Origin: an uncultured Acetobacteroides sp.
GTDB lineage: Bacteria; Bacteroidota; Bacteroidia; Bacteroidales; ZOR0009
NCBI RefSeq assembly: GCF_963678165.1
Contig: NZ_OY782755.1
Span: 1,178,001 to 1,242,000 of the forward strand
Direction: 5' to 3'
DNA: 64,000 nt
This document shows positions 1 to 8,096 of this stretch, piece after piece (within the stretch, counting starts at the first letter, position 1; each line of letters begins with the position of its first letter). The position numbers and the translations under genes are program-made. Below the pieces are notes generated by a model. It saw only the letters and a program-made list of their open reading frames with translations. It was not told the DNA's origin and ran no database searches.

Positions 1-811
1 TGCCAGCCCCAACCGTTAGCACGTTTTTGCCAAGGAGCGTGTACTCCTGGTTCATCATCTTTTGTACAACGGCGGCGGTGTATACGCCTGGCAGGTCGTC
101 GTTCTCGAAGGCGGGCATAAATGGAACCGCGCCTGTTGCCACTACAAGGTAGTCCGCATCGATGTAGTAAATCTCGTTGGTTACGATGTTCTTTACAGCA
201 ATGCGCTTCCCTTCTAGAATATCCCAAACGGTGCTATCGAGGAGAATCCCATCCATGTTGTCGCCGGCAAGGGTCTTGGCAATCTCGAAGCCGCGCATCC
301 CCCCAAACTTCTTCTCCTTCTCGAAGAAGAAGAACTGGTGCGTTTGCATGTTAAACTGACCGCCAATCTTGCTGTTGTTGTCGACCACCAGGTTGGGGAT
401 GCTGTTCTTGAGTAGCAGCTCGCGAGCGGCAAGCCCCGATGGACCTGCACCAATAATGGCTACGGTTGTTCGGAATATCTTCTCCTCTTTTTGAGCCGCT
501 GGCTCCTTGCTCGAAGGGATGTAGTCCTGCGGTATCTCCTGAACTTCCTTTACGCCATCAACAAGGGTTATGCAGATGCGCTTGGCAACGCCATCGACCA
601 GCATCTCGCAGGCACCGCATTTGCCGATGCCGCACTCGAGGCTACGCTCGCGATTGTCGAGGCTGTGGCTGTGAATGGGGTAGCCCGCCCGGTGTAAGGC
701 GGTGGCAATGGTTAATCCTGCTTCCCCTTTAATGATCTTTCCGTCGAAGCGAAATTCAACTTCTTTCCCCTTTGGAATATCCAAAATGGGGTGTACGTCT
801 ACTTTATACAT
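1..811 (-). CDS. 2Fe-2S ferredoxin/FAD-dependent oxidoreductase (3' part outside window)
   Basis: Only the N-terminal 270 residues are present; the gene runs off the left edge. Residues 1-95 form a 2Fe-2S ferredoxin-like domain with Cys60, Cys65, Cys68 and Cys80 (CGIGKCGAC, then RIC). A dinucleotide-binding domain follows, with IIGAGPSG at 119-126 and, further on, VVATGA. This order, ferredoxin domain fused ahead of an FAD/NAD(P) pyridine-nucleotide-disulphide type domain, is known from sarcosine-oxidase-alpha-like and HcnA/HcnB-like dehydrogenases of amino or imino acids. The substrate cannot be told from the part seen. The start is the ATG at 811; a repeat-bearing spacer separates it from the divergent PASTA operon. 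Confidence 0.85.
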   Translation of the reverse strand, partial: MYKVDVHPILDIPKGKEVEFRFDGKIIKGEAGLTIATALHRAGYPIHSHSLDNRERSLECGIGKCGACEMLVDGVAKRICITLVDGVKEVQEIPQDYIPSSKEPAAQKEEKIFRTTVAIIGAGPSGLAARELLLKNSIPNLVVDNNSKIGGQFNMQTHQFFFFEKEKKFGGMRGFEIAKTLAGDNMDGILLDSTVWDILEGKRIAVKNIVTNEIYYIDADYLVVATGAVPFMPAFENDDLPGVYTAAVVQKMMNQEYTLLGKNVLTVGAG

Positions 812-1128
812 AGGTTGGTACTTTTGGTTTACGGTTTAGGTTGTGATTTAGTGCTGCCCAATTTAGTTAAACTTAACTGTCGTTGTATTCGAAAAGACAA
901 GAAAAATGATGGTGGCGTAGTTGTTTTTTAGGATAATAGTGGCGATGGTCGTGTTTTAACAGTACTCCGGTGCATTTTATTCTGTGTTAAAATGCGTGTG
1001 GGCTGCTTTCTGGTACTTGGCGGATTGGCGAAGCCCTCTTTTGTGCTGCTGCCATCCACGCTTAGCTCACGTATATTTCTTTTCAACCTTCAGCTGCAAC
1101 TTTAGGGGACGGAAGCCTTTGCTGGTGC
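812..1128. other. Intergenic stretch without a gene
   Basis: This is the left part of a 930-bp divergent spacer. Reading frames here are short and have no recognisable product. It should hold the promoter of the leftward oxidoreductase, but I see no clear TAnnTTTG element. The 42-bp repeat array begins at 1129. Confidence 0.6.
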
Positions 1129-1464
1129 ATGGCAAAGGAGCATTTATGAAGTGCAAAGCTCATCCGCCGCATGGCAGACGAGCATTTACATCGTGTAAAG
1201 TTCTATCGCCGCACGGCAGACGAGCATTTACATCGTGTAAAGTTCATCCGCCGCATGGCAGACGAGCATTTACATCGTGTAAAGTTCATCCGCCGCATGG
1301 CAGACGAGCATTTACATTGTGTAAAGCTCCTTCGCCGCACGGCAGTGGAGCATTTACATCGTGCAAAGCTCAATCGCCGTATGGCAACGGAGCATTTACG
1401 AAGTGTAAAGCTCAATCGCCGCATGGCAGACGAACATTTACAAAGTGAAAAGCCCTGCGCTTTT
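1129..1464. repeat. 42-bp tandem array, 8 units
   Basis: Eight head-to-tail units of exactly 42 bp begin at 1129, 1171, 1213, 1255, 1297, 1339, 1381 and 1423. The end units are more diverged. Each carries a hairpin-like core, GAGCa-TTTACA-TCG-TGTAAA-GCTC, in which an imperfect palindrome surrounds TCG. A second short palindrome, GCCGCATGGC, lies about 21 bp away, halfway round the unit. Because 42 is a multiple of 3, several frames stay open on both strands, which explains the apparent ORFs; I see no evidence of coding. There are no variable spacers, so it is not CRISPR. The core resembles that of the array at 33085-33252. Confidence 0.9.
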
Positions 1465-1702
1465 ATTGCTCCGTATTGGAGAGGCCGGAAGCGTTGAGCG
1501 TTGATCGTTGGTTGGCAAAGATTGGGGTAAAAACCATTCTTAAAATTTGTTTTGAGACTCGATGCTCGCGTCTCCACCAGTCAGAGTCAGCGTCGCGGGA
1601 TAGAGGCGCATTGCATGCGTCTCGTTGTATTGAAGAATTTGGGTTAAAAGCGAAATCCCTATGTTACCTCCTCTGCATAGCATTACTTCAACCAGATAAT
1701 TT

Positions 1703-1710
1703 TATCTTTG
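1703..1710 (+). promoter_or_regulatory. Promoter -7 element TATCTTTG for the PASTA-rluD-ddl operon
   Basis: TATCTTTG matches the Bacteroidota sigma-ABfr -7 consensus TAnnTTTG. It lies about 35 bp before the PASTA ATG at 1745, giving an inferred leader of about 28 nt. No clear TTTG -33 box is seen at the usual distance. Confidence 0.55.
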
Positions 1711-1744
1711 TCTGAATTTTAGTCGGTTTTTTAAAATTACTGGA

Positions 1745-2647
1745 ATGGATTTCGATAAAATCGCAAAAACGATCAAGGTAAAGGCTAAACGCGCATGGGC
1801 AAATGTTTATAGCCGCCAGCTGATTATAGCATTCGGGTTACTGATTCTGCTGTGGCTGGTTATGTCGCTTTTCTTGAACATTATTACCCAGCATGGGATG
1901 TCGCAGCCTGTTCCCGAGTTTAGGGGCATGATGATTGACGATGCCATTACTAAGGCTGATGATTCGAACTTGGAGATTCAGATTGCCGATTCGATCTACA
2001 TTCCCGGAAGGCAAGCCGGCATGATTATCGACCAAAACCCCAAGCCTAACGTGCAGGTCAAGAAGGGGCGTAAGATATTTGTCACCATCATAACCCGTAC
2101 GCCTAAGCTAAGCAACGTGCCCAACGTGGTTGGCTACTCGCTTCGTCAGGCTAAGGCAATTATTGAATCGCAAGGGTTTGTTGTAGGTCGCCTGGAGTAC
2201 GTAAGCGACATTGCCACCAACAACGTGCTCGAGCAGCGCTTCAACGGGCGAAGCCTGAACTCTAGCGTTAAGATTCCGGTTGGCTCTGCCATCGAGCTGG
2301 TCGTTGGGCTGTCGCAGGGCGATGTTACCGAGGTGCCCAATGTGGTAGGGCAAACCTTTGGAGGAGCCCGTTCGTCGATAGTTGAGTCGTACCTAAATGT
2401 CGGAGAAGCCCGATACGACGAGACCGTTCGCAACTCGATAGATTCGCTCGAGGCCAAGGTTTACTACCAGAATCCATTGGTAGGAACGAAGCTCGGCCTC
2501 GGTAAGAAGGTGAACGTCTACCTGTCGAAGAACACGAAGAAGAAGCCGCAGTCGTGGATGATGGTATCGCCCAATGGCGCCGATACGGTTACTACGGTTG
2601 ATACAGCAACAACCCCCGAGGAGCAATCAACGGAAGAAAATTTATAG
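1745..2647 (+). CDS. Membrane-anchored PASTA-domain protein
   Basis: A 300-residue protein with a short cytoplasmic N-terminus, one membrane helix at about residues 25-46, then three PASTA modules outside the membrane (about 50-115, 118-190 and 195-262). The second and third begin with the typical VPNVVG. A hydrophilic Thr/Glu-rich tail ends the protein. PASTA modules bind peptidoglycan stem peptides or muropeptides in other bacteria. Here there is no kinase or transpeptidase domain, which is the usual form of these stand-alone proteins in Bacteroidota. It precedes rluD by 21 bp and ddl follows, so a role near the cell wall is plausible but inferred. Confidence 0.9.
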   Translation: MDFDKIAKTIKVKAKRAWANVYSRQLIIAFGLLILLWLVMSLFLNIITQHGMSQPVPEFRGMMIDDAITKADDSNLEIQIADSIYIPGRQAGMIIDQNPKPNVQVKKGRKIFVTIITRTPKLSNVPNVVGYSLRQAKAIIESQGFVVGRLEYVSDIATNNVLEQRFNGRSLNSSVKIPVGSAIELVVGLSQGDVTEVPNVVGQTFGGARSSIVESYLNVGEARYDETVRNSIDSLEAKVYYQNPLVGTKLGLGKKVNVYLSKNTKKKPQSWMMVSPNGADTVTTVDTATTPEEQSTEENL

Positions 2648-2668
2648 GAAAATCATTAATCCCGCATA

Positions 2669-3748
2669 ATGAAGGAATACGAAGATCCTGACTTTGTCGA
2701 CGAACAGGAAGAGGAGGAGGAAGATGAGCAGTCGGGGCTGTACGAGCATTTCAGCTTCGGCGTCGATAAGGGACAGGGGATGCTTCGCATCGATAAGTGG
2801 CTTACCAACCGCATGGAGAAGGTGTCGCGCAACCGCATTCAGAGCGCTGCCGATGCCGGAAATATTCTGGTTAACGGGAAGTCGGTAAAGTCGAACTACA
2901 AGGTAAAACCGCTCGACACCATTTCCATTGTGCTTCCATATCCCCGCAGGGAACTGGAGATTATCCCCGAAAACATTCCGCTCAATATCCTTTACGAGGA
3001 TGATGATGTCATTATCATCAACAAGAAGGCAGGTATGGTGGTGCACCCTGGTCATGGCAACTACAACGGAACCTTGGTGAATGCGCTGACCTACCATCTG
3101 AAGGATCTTCCGCTGTTTCAGAGTGGGGATATGCGTGCAGGATTGGTTCACCGTATCGATAAGAATACTTCGGGCATACTTGTTATCGCTAAGAATGAGT
3201 TTGCCCACGCCTATATCGCTAAGCAGTTCTTCGACCATACCACCAAGCGCGTATACACTGCGCTGGTTTGGGGTAATCTACCCGAGGATGAGGGAACCAT
3301 CGTCGGGCATGTTGGTCGTAGCACCAGAGATCGTCTAAAGATGACCGTTTTCCCCGAAGGCGATCAAGGCAAGCATGCCGTAACCCACTATAAGGTGCTG
3401 GAGCGCCTTGGCTACGTAAACCTGATCGAGTGCCGACTCGAAACCGGGCGTACCCATCAGATTCGCGTCCACATGGAGTACCTCAAGCATCCACTGTTTA
3501 ACGACGAGCGCTACGGTGGCGACCAAATTCTTAAGGGAACTACCTTTACCAAGTACAAGCAGTTTGTGAAGAACTGCTTCGATATCTGTCCGCGCCACGC
3601 GCTGCACGCCCGCTCGTTGGGTTTTGTGCATCCCACTACCAAAAAGGAGATGTACTTCGAGAGCGAGCTGCCAAGCGATATGGCGCTGCTGCTTGATCGC
3701 TGGCGTACCTACATTGCCAGCCGTGAGCTGGAACTTGAAGAAGATTAA
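2669..3748 (+). CDS. rluD: Ribosomal large subunit pseudouridine synthase, RluD family
   Basis: A 359-residue RluA/RluD-family enzyme that isomerises specific uridines in 23S rRNA to pseudouridine. An acidic N-terminal extension (about 1-30, with long Glu/Asp runs) is followed by an S4 RNA-binding domain at about 38-95. The catalytic domain carries the signature HRIDKNTSG, with the catalytic aspartate at position 164. The later motif RTHQIRVH is also typical. It sits between the PASTA gene and ddl in a close-packed set on the same strand. The exact target uridines (RluD-type 1911/1915/1917) are inferred from family resemblance only. Confidence 0.93.
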   Translation: MKEYEDPDFVDEQEEEEEDEQSGLYEHFSFGVDKGQGMLRIDKWLTNRMEKVSRNRIQSAADAGNILVNGKSVKSNYKVKPLDTISIVLPYPRRELEIIPENIPLNILYEDDDVIIINKKAGMVVHPGHGNYNGTLVNALTYHLKDLPLFQSGDMRAGLVHRIDKNTSGILVIAKNEFAHAYIAKQFFDHTTKRVYTALVWGNLPEDEGTIVGHVGRSTRDRLKMTVFPEGDQGKHAVTHYKVLERLGYVNLIECRLETGRTHQIRVHMEYLKHPLFNDERYGGDQILKGTTFTKYKQFVKNCFDICPRHALHARSLGFVHPTTKKEMYFESELPSDMALLLDRWRTYIASRELELEED

Positions 3749-3785
3749 CGACAAGGTGCTTGCACCTACAAGAATAACTACCGTT

Positions 3786-4772
3786 ATGAACAAGAAAAAC
3801 ATTGCCATCGTTGCAGGTGGCGACTCGTCGGAAGCCGTCATCTCGTTTAAGAGCGCGCAGCAAATCGCCGAGGTTATCGACCGCGATAGCTACAACGCCT
3901 ACACCATTTTTATAAAGGGAGCCGAATGGACGGTGAAGCAGGAGGGTAAGACCGATATCGCCATCGACAAGAACGACTTCACCTTTGTGGAGAATGGTGC
4001 AAAGGTTGCCTTCGACTGCGTGCTGCTGATGATTCACGGAACTCCAGGGGAGAATGGCATTCTCCAAGCTTACTTTGACCTTATCCGCCTACCATACACC
4101 GGCTGCCGCACCTTTACCTCGGCGCTTACCTTCGATAAGTACACAACCAAGAAGTACCTCGATGGCGAAGGCGTTGATATGGCACGAGGCTTTATGTTTC
4201 GCAAGGGGCAGCAGGTTGATGCCGATGCGCTGGTTGAGGAACTTGGATTACCCATGTTCGTTAAGCCAAACGCAAGCGGTAGCAGCTTCGGCGTAACCAA
4301 GGTAAAGAGCGTAGAGCAGCTCCAGGGTGCCATCGATGCTGCCTTTACCGAGGGCGATGCCATCCTTATCGAGGAGTGCATCAACGGTATTGAACTGGGC
4401 AATGGGCTGATTAAGACTCCAAGCAAGGCTCTTGTATTTCCTGTTACCGAAATCGTTCCTAAAACTGAGTTCTTCGACTTCGAGGCTAAGTACACCTCGG
4501 GCATGTCGGAGGAGATTACCCCAGCCCGTATTTCCGAGGAGGTTACCGAACGGGTTCAGGAGTTGTCGTCGCATATTTATGATGTTTTAGGTTGCCGTGG
4601 CATTGTGCGCGTCGATTACATCTACAGCAACGATAAGCTTTACTTCATCGAGATTAATACCATCCCTGGTATGAGCCAAGCCAGCATCGTACCACAGCAG
4701 GTGCGTACCATGGGGCTTGAACTCCGCGATGTGCTTACCCTCGAAATTGAGGATGCTATTGAGAGATTTTAG
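3786..4772 (+). CDS. ddl: D-alanine--D-alanine ligase
   Basis: A 328-residue ATP-grasp ligase that joins two D-alanines for the peptidoglycan stem peptide in the cytoplasm. Family motifs are visible in order: MIHGTPGENG (the HGxxGEDG loop), FVKPNASGSSFG (ATP-binding lysine and Gly/Ser loop) and the Mg-binding FIEINTIPGMSQASIVPQQ near the end. I chose the ATG at 3786 because the protein then begins MNKKNIAIVAGG, the normal Ddl N-terminus; an upstream in-frame start would lie inside rluD. It is 37 bp downstream of rluD and is followed by a terminator. Confidence 0.95.
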   Translation: MNKKNIAIVAGGDSSEAVISFKSAQQIAEVIDRDSYNAYTIFIKGAEWTVKQEGKTDIAIDKNDFTFVENGAKVAFDCVLLMIHGTPGENGILQAYFDLIRLPYTGCRTFTSALTFDKYTTKKYLDGEGVDMARGFMFRKGQQVDADALVEELGLPMFVKPNASGSSFGVTKVKSVEQLQGAIDAAFTEGDAILIEECINGIELGNGLIKTPSKALVFPVTEIVPKTEFFDFEAKYTSGMSEEITPARISEEVTERVQELSSHIYDVLGCRGIVRVDYIYSNDKLYFIEINTIPGMSQASIVPQQVRTMGLELRDVLTLEIEDAIERF

Positions 4773-4793
4773 ACATTAGATGTTAGATAATAG

Positions 4794-4826
4794 AAAAGGT
4801 CGGCACACTAAGTGTCGACCTTTTTG
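4794..4826 (+). terminator. Rho-independent terminator after ddl
   Basis: A 13-bp stem (AAAAGGTCGGCAC against GTGTCGACCTTTT, one G-T pair) with a five-base loop, followed by a T run, starting about 20 bp after the ddl stop codon. Confidence 0.9.
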
Positions 4827-5035
4827 TTTGTAAGACATTGTATTTTTGGTAGAAACGCTATTAGCCTTGCCTTCTGTTTAGTGTTTATTTGTCATAGTAT
4901 GATACCATTCTTTCAGAGTTACCTTTCTGTGTTAACCAGTGTTATGTTTTGGTCTATATTCGTGTCCTGATTGGGCCTTATATCGCAGATATCGGGCTTC
5001 CGTAAGTTAAACATTCGATTTGTGGAGTTATTAAG

Positions 5036-5992
5036 ATGAAAAGATTTGTTCTGGCACTAAGTTTTCTCGTGGTTTTTGGTGTGGCAAGCGCTCAGCTGGT
5101 GAAAAAGCACGGGGCTTTAAGCGTTAAGGGCACTCAGCTGGTTGACGCAACGGGTAATCCTATCCAGCTACGCGGTGTAAGCTACGGCTGGCACACATTT
5201 TGGCCCCGTTTTTACAACGCTTCGTCGGTAAAGTGGGTGGTTAATGACTGGGGTGCCACGGTTATTCGGGCCGCGATGGGCGTGGAACCCGAAGATGGCT
5301 ATCTGAAAGACTCGGTATGGTCGGAAAAGCTTATCACGACCGTGGTTGATGCTGCCATTAAGAACAACGTTTACGTTATTATCGACTGGCATTGCCATCA
5401 TCTTCAGCTTGATGCTGCCAAGGTCTTCTTTAGGAAGATGGCGACCAAGTATGGGAAGTGTCCAAACGTGATTTATGAGATATTTAACGAGCCAGAGCGC
5501 CAATCGTGGCCCGAGGTTAAGTCCTACTCCGAAGAAGTTATTAAGGTTATCCGTAGCATCGACCCAGATAACGTTATTCTTGTCGGAAATCCCCACTGGG
5601 ATCAGGATCTCGACGTGGTTGCCGACAATCCCATCGTTGGACATACAAATATTATGTACTCACTTCACTTCTACGCCAACACGCATAGGCAGGAGCTGCG
5701 TGCAAAGGGCGATTATGCGCTGTCGAAGGGCATCCCGCTCTTTGTTTCGGAGTGCGCATCCATGGAAGCCTCTGGTGATGGCCCGGTTGACTACACCGAA
5801 TGGCAGAAATGGATCGACTGGATGGAGAAAAATCGCCTAAGCTGGGTTATTTGGTCTATTTCGGACAAGAATGAGACCTGTTCGATGCTTAGTCCTCGTG
5901 CAAAAACGGAAGGAAATTGGGATGATAAGGTGTTAAGGGAGACCGGGAAACTTACTCGTGCAACGGTGCGCAAGTATAATGGTATTCAGTAG
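5036..5992 (+). CDS. Secreted glycoside hydrolase family 5 (endoglucanase-like)
   Basis: A 318-residue protein with a signal peptide (about 1-19, ending ASA-Q). The rest is a single TIM-barrel GH5 domain. RGVSYGWH near residue 46 and IYEIFNEP, with the acid/base Glu152, are typical of the cellulase-like GH5 subfamily. The nucleophile is probably Glu239 in LFVSEC, where many relatives have FVTEWG. The aromatic WVIWSISDK near the end fits the substrate cleft. It likely cleaves beta-1,4-glucans or mannans in the periplasm or outside the cell; the exact substrate is not readable. No carbohydrate-binding module or T9SS tail is present. It stands alone with its own terminator. Confidence 0.88.
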   Translation: MKRFVLALSFLVVFGVASAQLVKKHGALSVKGTQLVDATGNPIQLRGVSYGWHTFWPRFYNASSVKWVVNDWGATVIRAAMGVEPEDGYLKDSVWSEKLITTVVDAAIKNNVYVIIDWHCHHLQLDAAKVFFRKMATKYGKCPNVIYEIFNEPERQSWPEVKSYSEEVIKVIRSIDPDNVILVGNPHWDQDLDVVADNPIVGHTNIMYSLHFYANTHRQELRAKGDYALSKGIPLFVSECASMEASGDGPVDYTEWQKWIDWMEKNRLSWVIWSISDKNETCSMLSPRAKTEGNWDDKVLRETGKLTRATVRKYNGIQ

Positions 5993-6026
5993 CGTTTTTT
6001 TTATGATCGTTTTGTAGTTTGAATTG

Positions 6027-6064
6027 AGGCAGGGGACAACGTTACCGTTGTCCCCTGCCTTTTT
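6027..6064 (+). terminator. Strong rho-independent terminator after the GH5 gene
   Basis: A perfect 15-bp stem, AGGCAGGGGACAACG against CGTTGTCCCCTGCCT, with a four-base TTAC loop and a following TTTT. Confidence 0.93.
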
Positions 6065-6279
6065 ATGCAATTTGCTAAGCGCCGATTGCTCGTGCGCCAA
6101 TTGGTGCCTATGTTTTTCGGCATAGCGCCATGTTTTCGTGCATTTTTCCACTGCCAACGTCAACTTCGGCAATCGCGGAGAAGAGTATTACCTATATATA
6201 TTATGTTATCCTTTAAAAAATGCCGTGACGACAGGGCTGGAGCCGTGGAATGTCTTCGGATATGCTCTCTTTGTTTCGC

Positions 6280-6287
6280 TATCTTTG
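6280..6287 (+). promoter_or_regulatory. Promoter -7 element TATCTTTG for the nuclease gene
   Basis: A match to TAnnTTTG that ends 17 bp before the nuclease ATG at 6305. The rest of the 5993-6304 spacer holds only the preceding terminator. No good -33 box was found. Confidence 0.5.
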
Positions 6288-6304
6288 CAAAATAATATGT
6301 AGAG

Positions 6305-7090
6305 ATGAAAATACGCTACTACTTTTTGCTGCTGCTGCTTCTTAGCCTCTCGGTTTTTGCAGCGCAGAACAACCGGGGAGCCGTAAATGAGGTTAAGTAC
6401 GAGCTGCCCAAGGCCGATTCACGGTCGCAGATTGTGCAGCACACGGGTTATACCCTATCGTATAGCGAGGCGAACGAGCAAGCCTCGTGGGTTGCCTACG
6501 TACTTACAAAGGAGCACGTGGAAACTAGGGGGATTAAGCGTACCAACAAGTTTATTGAAGATCCGCTGGTTAAAACTGGCTCGGCAACCAATGCCGATTA
6601 CGCGCATTCGGGGTACGATCGCGGTCATTTGGCACCTGCTGCCGATATGGGATGGTCGGAAGCCACGATGAGGGAGTCTTTCTTCTTTAGCAATATGAGT
6701 CCGCAGGAGCCCAGCTTCAATCGGGGCGTATGGAAGGAGCTGGAGGAGCAGGTGCGCGCATGGGCTATCGATAACGGGAGGCTTTACATCGCAACAGGAC
6801 CTGTTCTTCGCGCTGGACTTGCCAAAATTGGCTCGGATGGTGTTGCCGTACCCCGTTACTACTATAAGGTTATTCTCGATTACACCGAACCTGGGCTAAA
6901 AGCTATTGGATTTATTATGCCCAACCAGGGTAGCGATCTTCCGGTTAGGCATTTTGCCGTATCGGTTGATAGCGTTGAGCATTTTACGGGCATCAACTTC
7001 TTCTATCAGCTCCCCGATGATGTGGAAAAGCGCCTCGAAGCAAAGGTTGATCCTAATCTTTGGAGCTGGAAGCGTAAGAAATCGCACTAA
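6305..7090 (+). CDS. Secreted DNA/RNA non-specific endonuclease (NucA/Serratia type)
   Basis: A 261-residue protein with a leucine-rich signal peptide (about 1-20). The beta-beta-alpha-metal nuclease core contains DRGHLAPAAD at 105-114, with general-base His108, and the metal-side motif SNMSPQEPSFNRGVWKELE with Asn139 in the position of the conserved Mg-binding Asn. Family members cut double- and single-stranded DNA and RNA outside the cytoplasm, for nutrient recovery or biofilm DNA turnover. Length and motif order are normal for a single-domain member. elbB follows after 84 bp without an obvious terminator, so weak co-transcription is possible. Confidence 0.93.
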   Translation: MKIRYYFLLLLLLSLSVFAAQNNRGAVNEVKYELPKADSRSQIVQHTGYTLSYSEANEQASWVAYVLTKEHVETRGIKRTNKFIEDPLVKTGSATNADYAHSGYDRGHLAPAADMGWSEATMRESFFFSNMSPQEPSFNRGVWKELEEQVRAWAIDNGRLYIATGPVLRAGLAKIGSDGVAVPRYYYKVILDYTEPGLKAIGFIMPNQGSDLPVRHFAVSVDSVEHFTGINFFYQLPDDVEKRLEAKVDPNLWSWKRKKSH

Positions 7091-7174
7091 AGGCCTACTT
7101 ATACCGATGATCTTGGCCACTTTGGTCTTGATTCTTGCATCTTTAATTGATATCTTTTCGAAAAAGAACCTACC

Positions 7175-7825
7175 ATGAAGAAGTTTGCTATAGTACTTTC
7201 AGGATGTGGCGTACAAGATGGCGCCGAGATTCACGAATCCATCATGGCGATGCTTGCCGTTGATATGGCTGGCTGCTCGTACCAGCTGTTTGCTCCCGAT
7301 GTTGAGCAATTTCGTGTGGTAAACCACCTGACGGGCGAGAAAGTTAGCGAAAAGAGAAATGTTCTTGTTGAATCGGCCCGTATTGCCCGTGGAAACATCA
7401 AGCCGCTGGGCGAATACCGTGCGGCTGATTACGACGCGCTGCTCTTCCCCGGCGGATTTGGCGCGGCGCTTAACCTCAGCACCTACGGTAGCGATGGGCA
7501 GCGCATGAAAGTTAACCCCGAGGTGGAGCGAGCCGTTAAGAAGGCCTACGATCAGAAGAAAATGATCGGTGCAATGTGCATCGCTCCCGTTGCTATCGCC
7601 AAAATATTGGGTAAAGGGGTGCTCACCATTGGTTCGGATAGGGGAACTGCTGCCGATATCGAAAGCTTTGGGGCAAAGCACGAGAATTCGGGGAAGGGCG
7701 AGGTTGTGGTAGACGCGAATAATAGGCTATTCACAACGCCATGCTATATGCTGAACTCTACCATTAAGGATATCTTCGAGGGGGCTACCAATTTGGTTGC
7801 CCAAATGGTGAATGCGATGCGGTAA
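7175..7825 (+). CDS. elbB: ElbB-like glyoxalase of the DJ-1/PfpI superfamily
   Basis: A 216-residue cytoplasmic protein beginning MKKFAIVLSGCGVQDGAEIHE, which closely fits ElbB. The nucleophile elbow cysteine is Cys135 in IGAMCIAPVA, with FPGGFGAALN near 91-100. ElbB-type proteins have been described as isoprenoid-biosynthesis-associated or as glyoxalase III-like enzymes; the true cellular substrate is unsettled. It carries its own terminator about 120 bp downstream and does not look to be in an operon with the following regulator. Confidence 0.9.
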   Translation: MKKFAIVLSGCGVQDGAEIHESIMAMLAVDMAGCSYQLFAPDVEQFRVVNHLTGEKVSEKRNVLVESARIARGNIKPLGEYRAADYDALLFPGGFGAALNLSTYGSDGQRMKVNPEVERAVKKAYDQKKMIGAMCIAPVAIAKILGKGVLTIGSDRGTAADIESFGAKHENSGKGEVVVDANNRLFTTPCYMLNSTIKDIFEGATNLVAQMVNAMR

Positions 7826-7942
7826 ATGGCTTCATGCCGCCCGTTGTGCCTTGATATGCGCCCTACCGGTGGGTTGTTTTTCCCTTTTTTCGGTCTTTTG
7901 AGCGTTGCGGTACGCCTGTTTATCCCTTTATGATGGCATAGT

Positions 7943-7983
7943 AGAGCCTATTTTGTGGTTGTTTTACAAATAGGCTCTTTTTA
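7943..7983 (+). terminator. Rho-independent terminator between elbB and the AraC gene
   Basis: An 11-bp perfect stem, AGAGCCTATTT against AAATAGGCTCT, with a 14-base loop and a T run. The spacer 7826-8096 holds nothing else that I can identify apart from a poor promoter match just before the AraC gene. Confidence 0.85.
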
Positions 7984-8096
7984 TTTGCTTACTTTAATTG
8001 AAGTTGGCGATTATGGAGCGCCTATTTACGATAATCATGAGTTGTGCAGCTCTATTTTTCATAATATCTACTATCTTGCGGTAAATTTTGAATCGT

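Noticed and set aside
1129-1464. CRISPR array
   Set aside because: There are no unique spacers: the whole 42-bp unit repeats, and no cas gene is near.
984-1497. Long open frames on both strands through the 1.1-1.46 kb repeats (up to 154 residues with a 14-residue repeat)
   Set aside because: A 42-bp period keeps any frame open when one unit lacks stops. Frames on both strands are open equally, the peptide is unlike any known repeat protein, and units are conserved as DNA palindromes rather than as codons.
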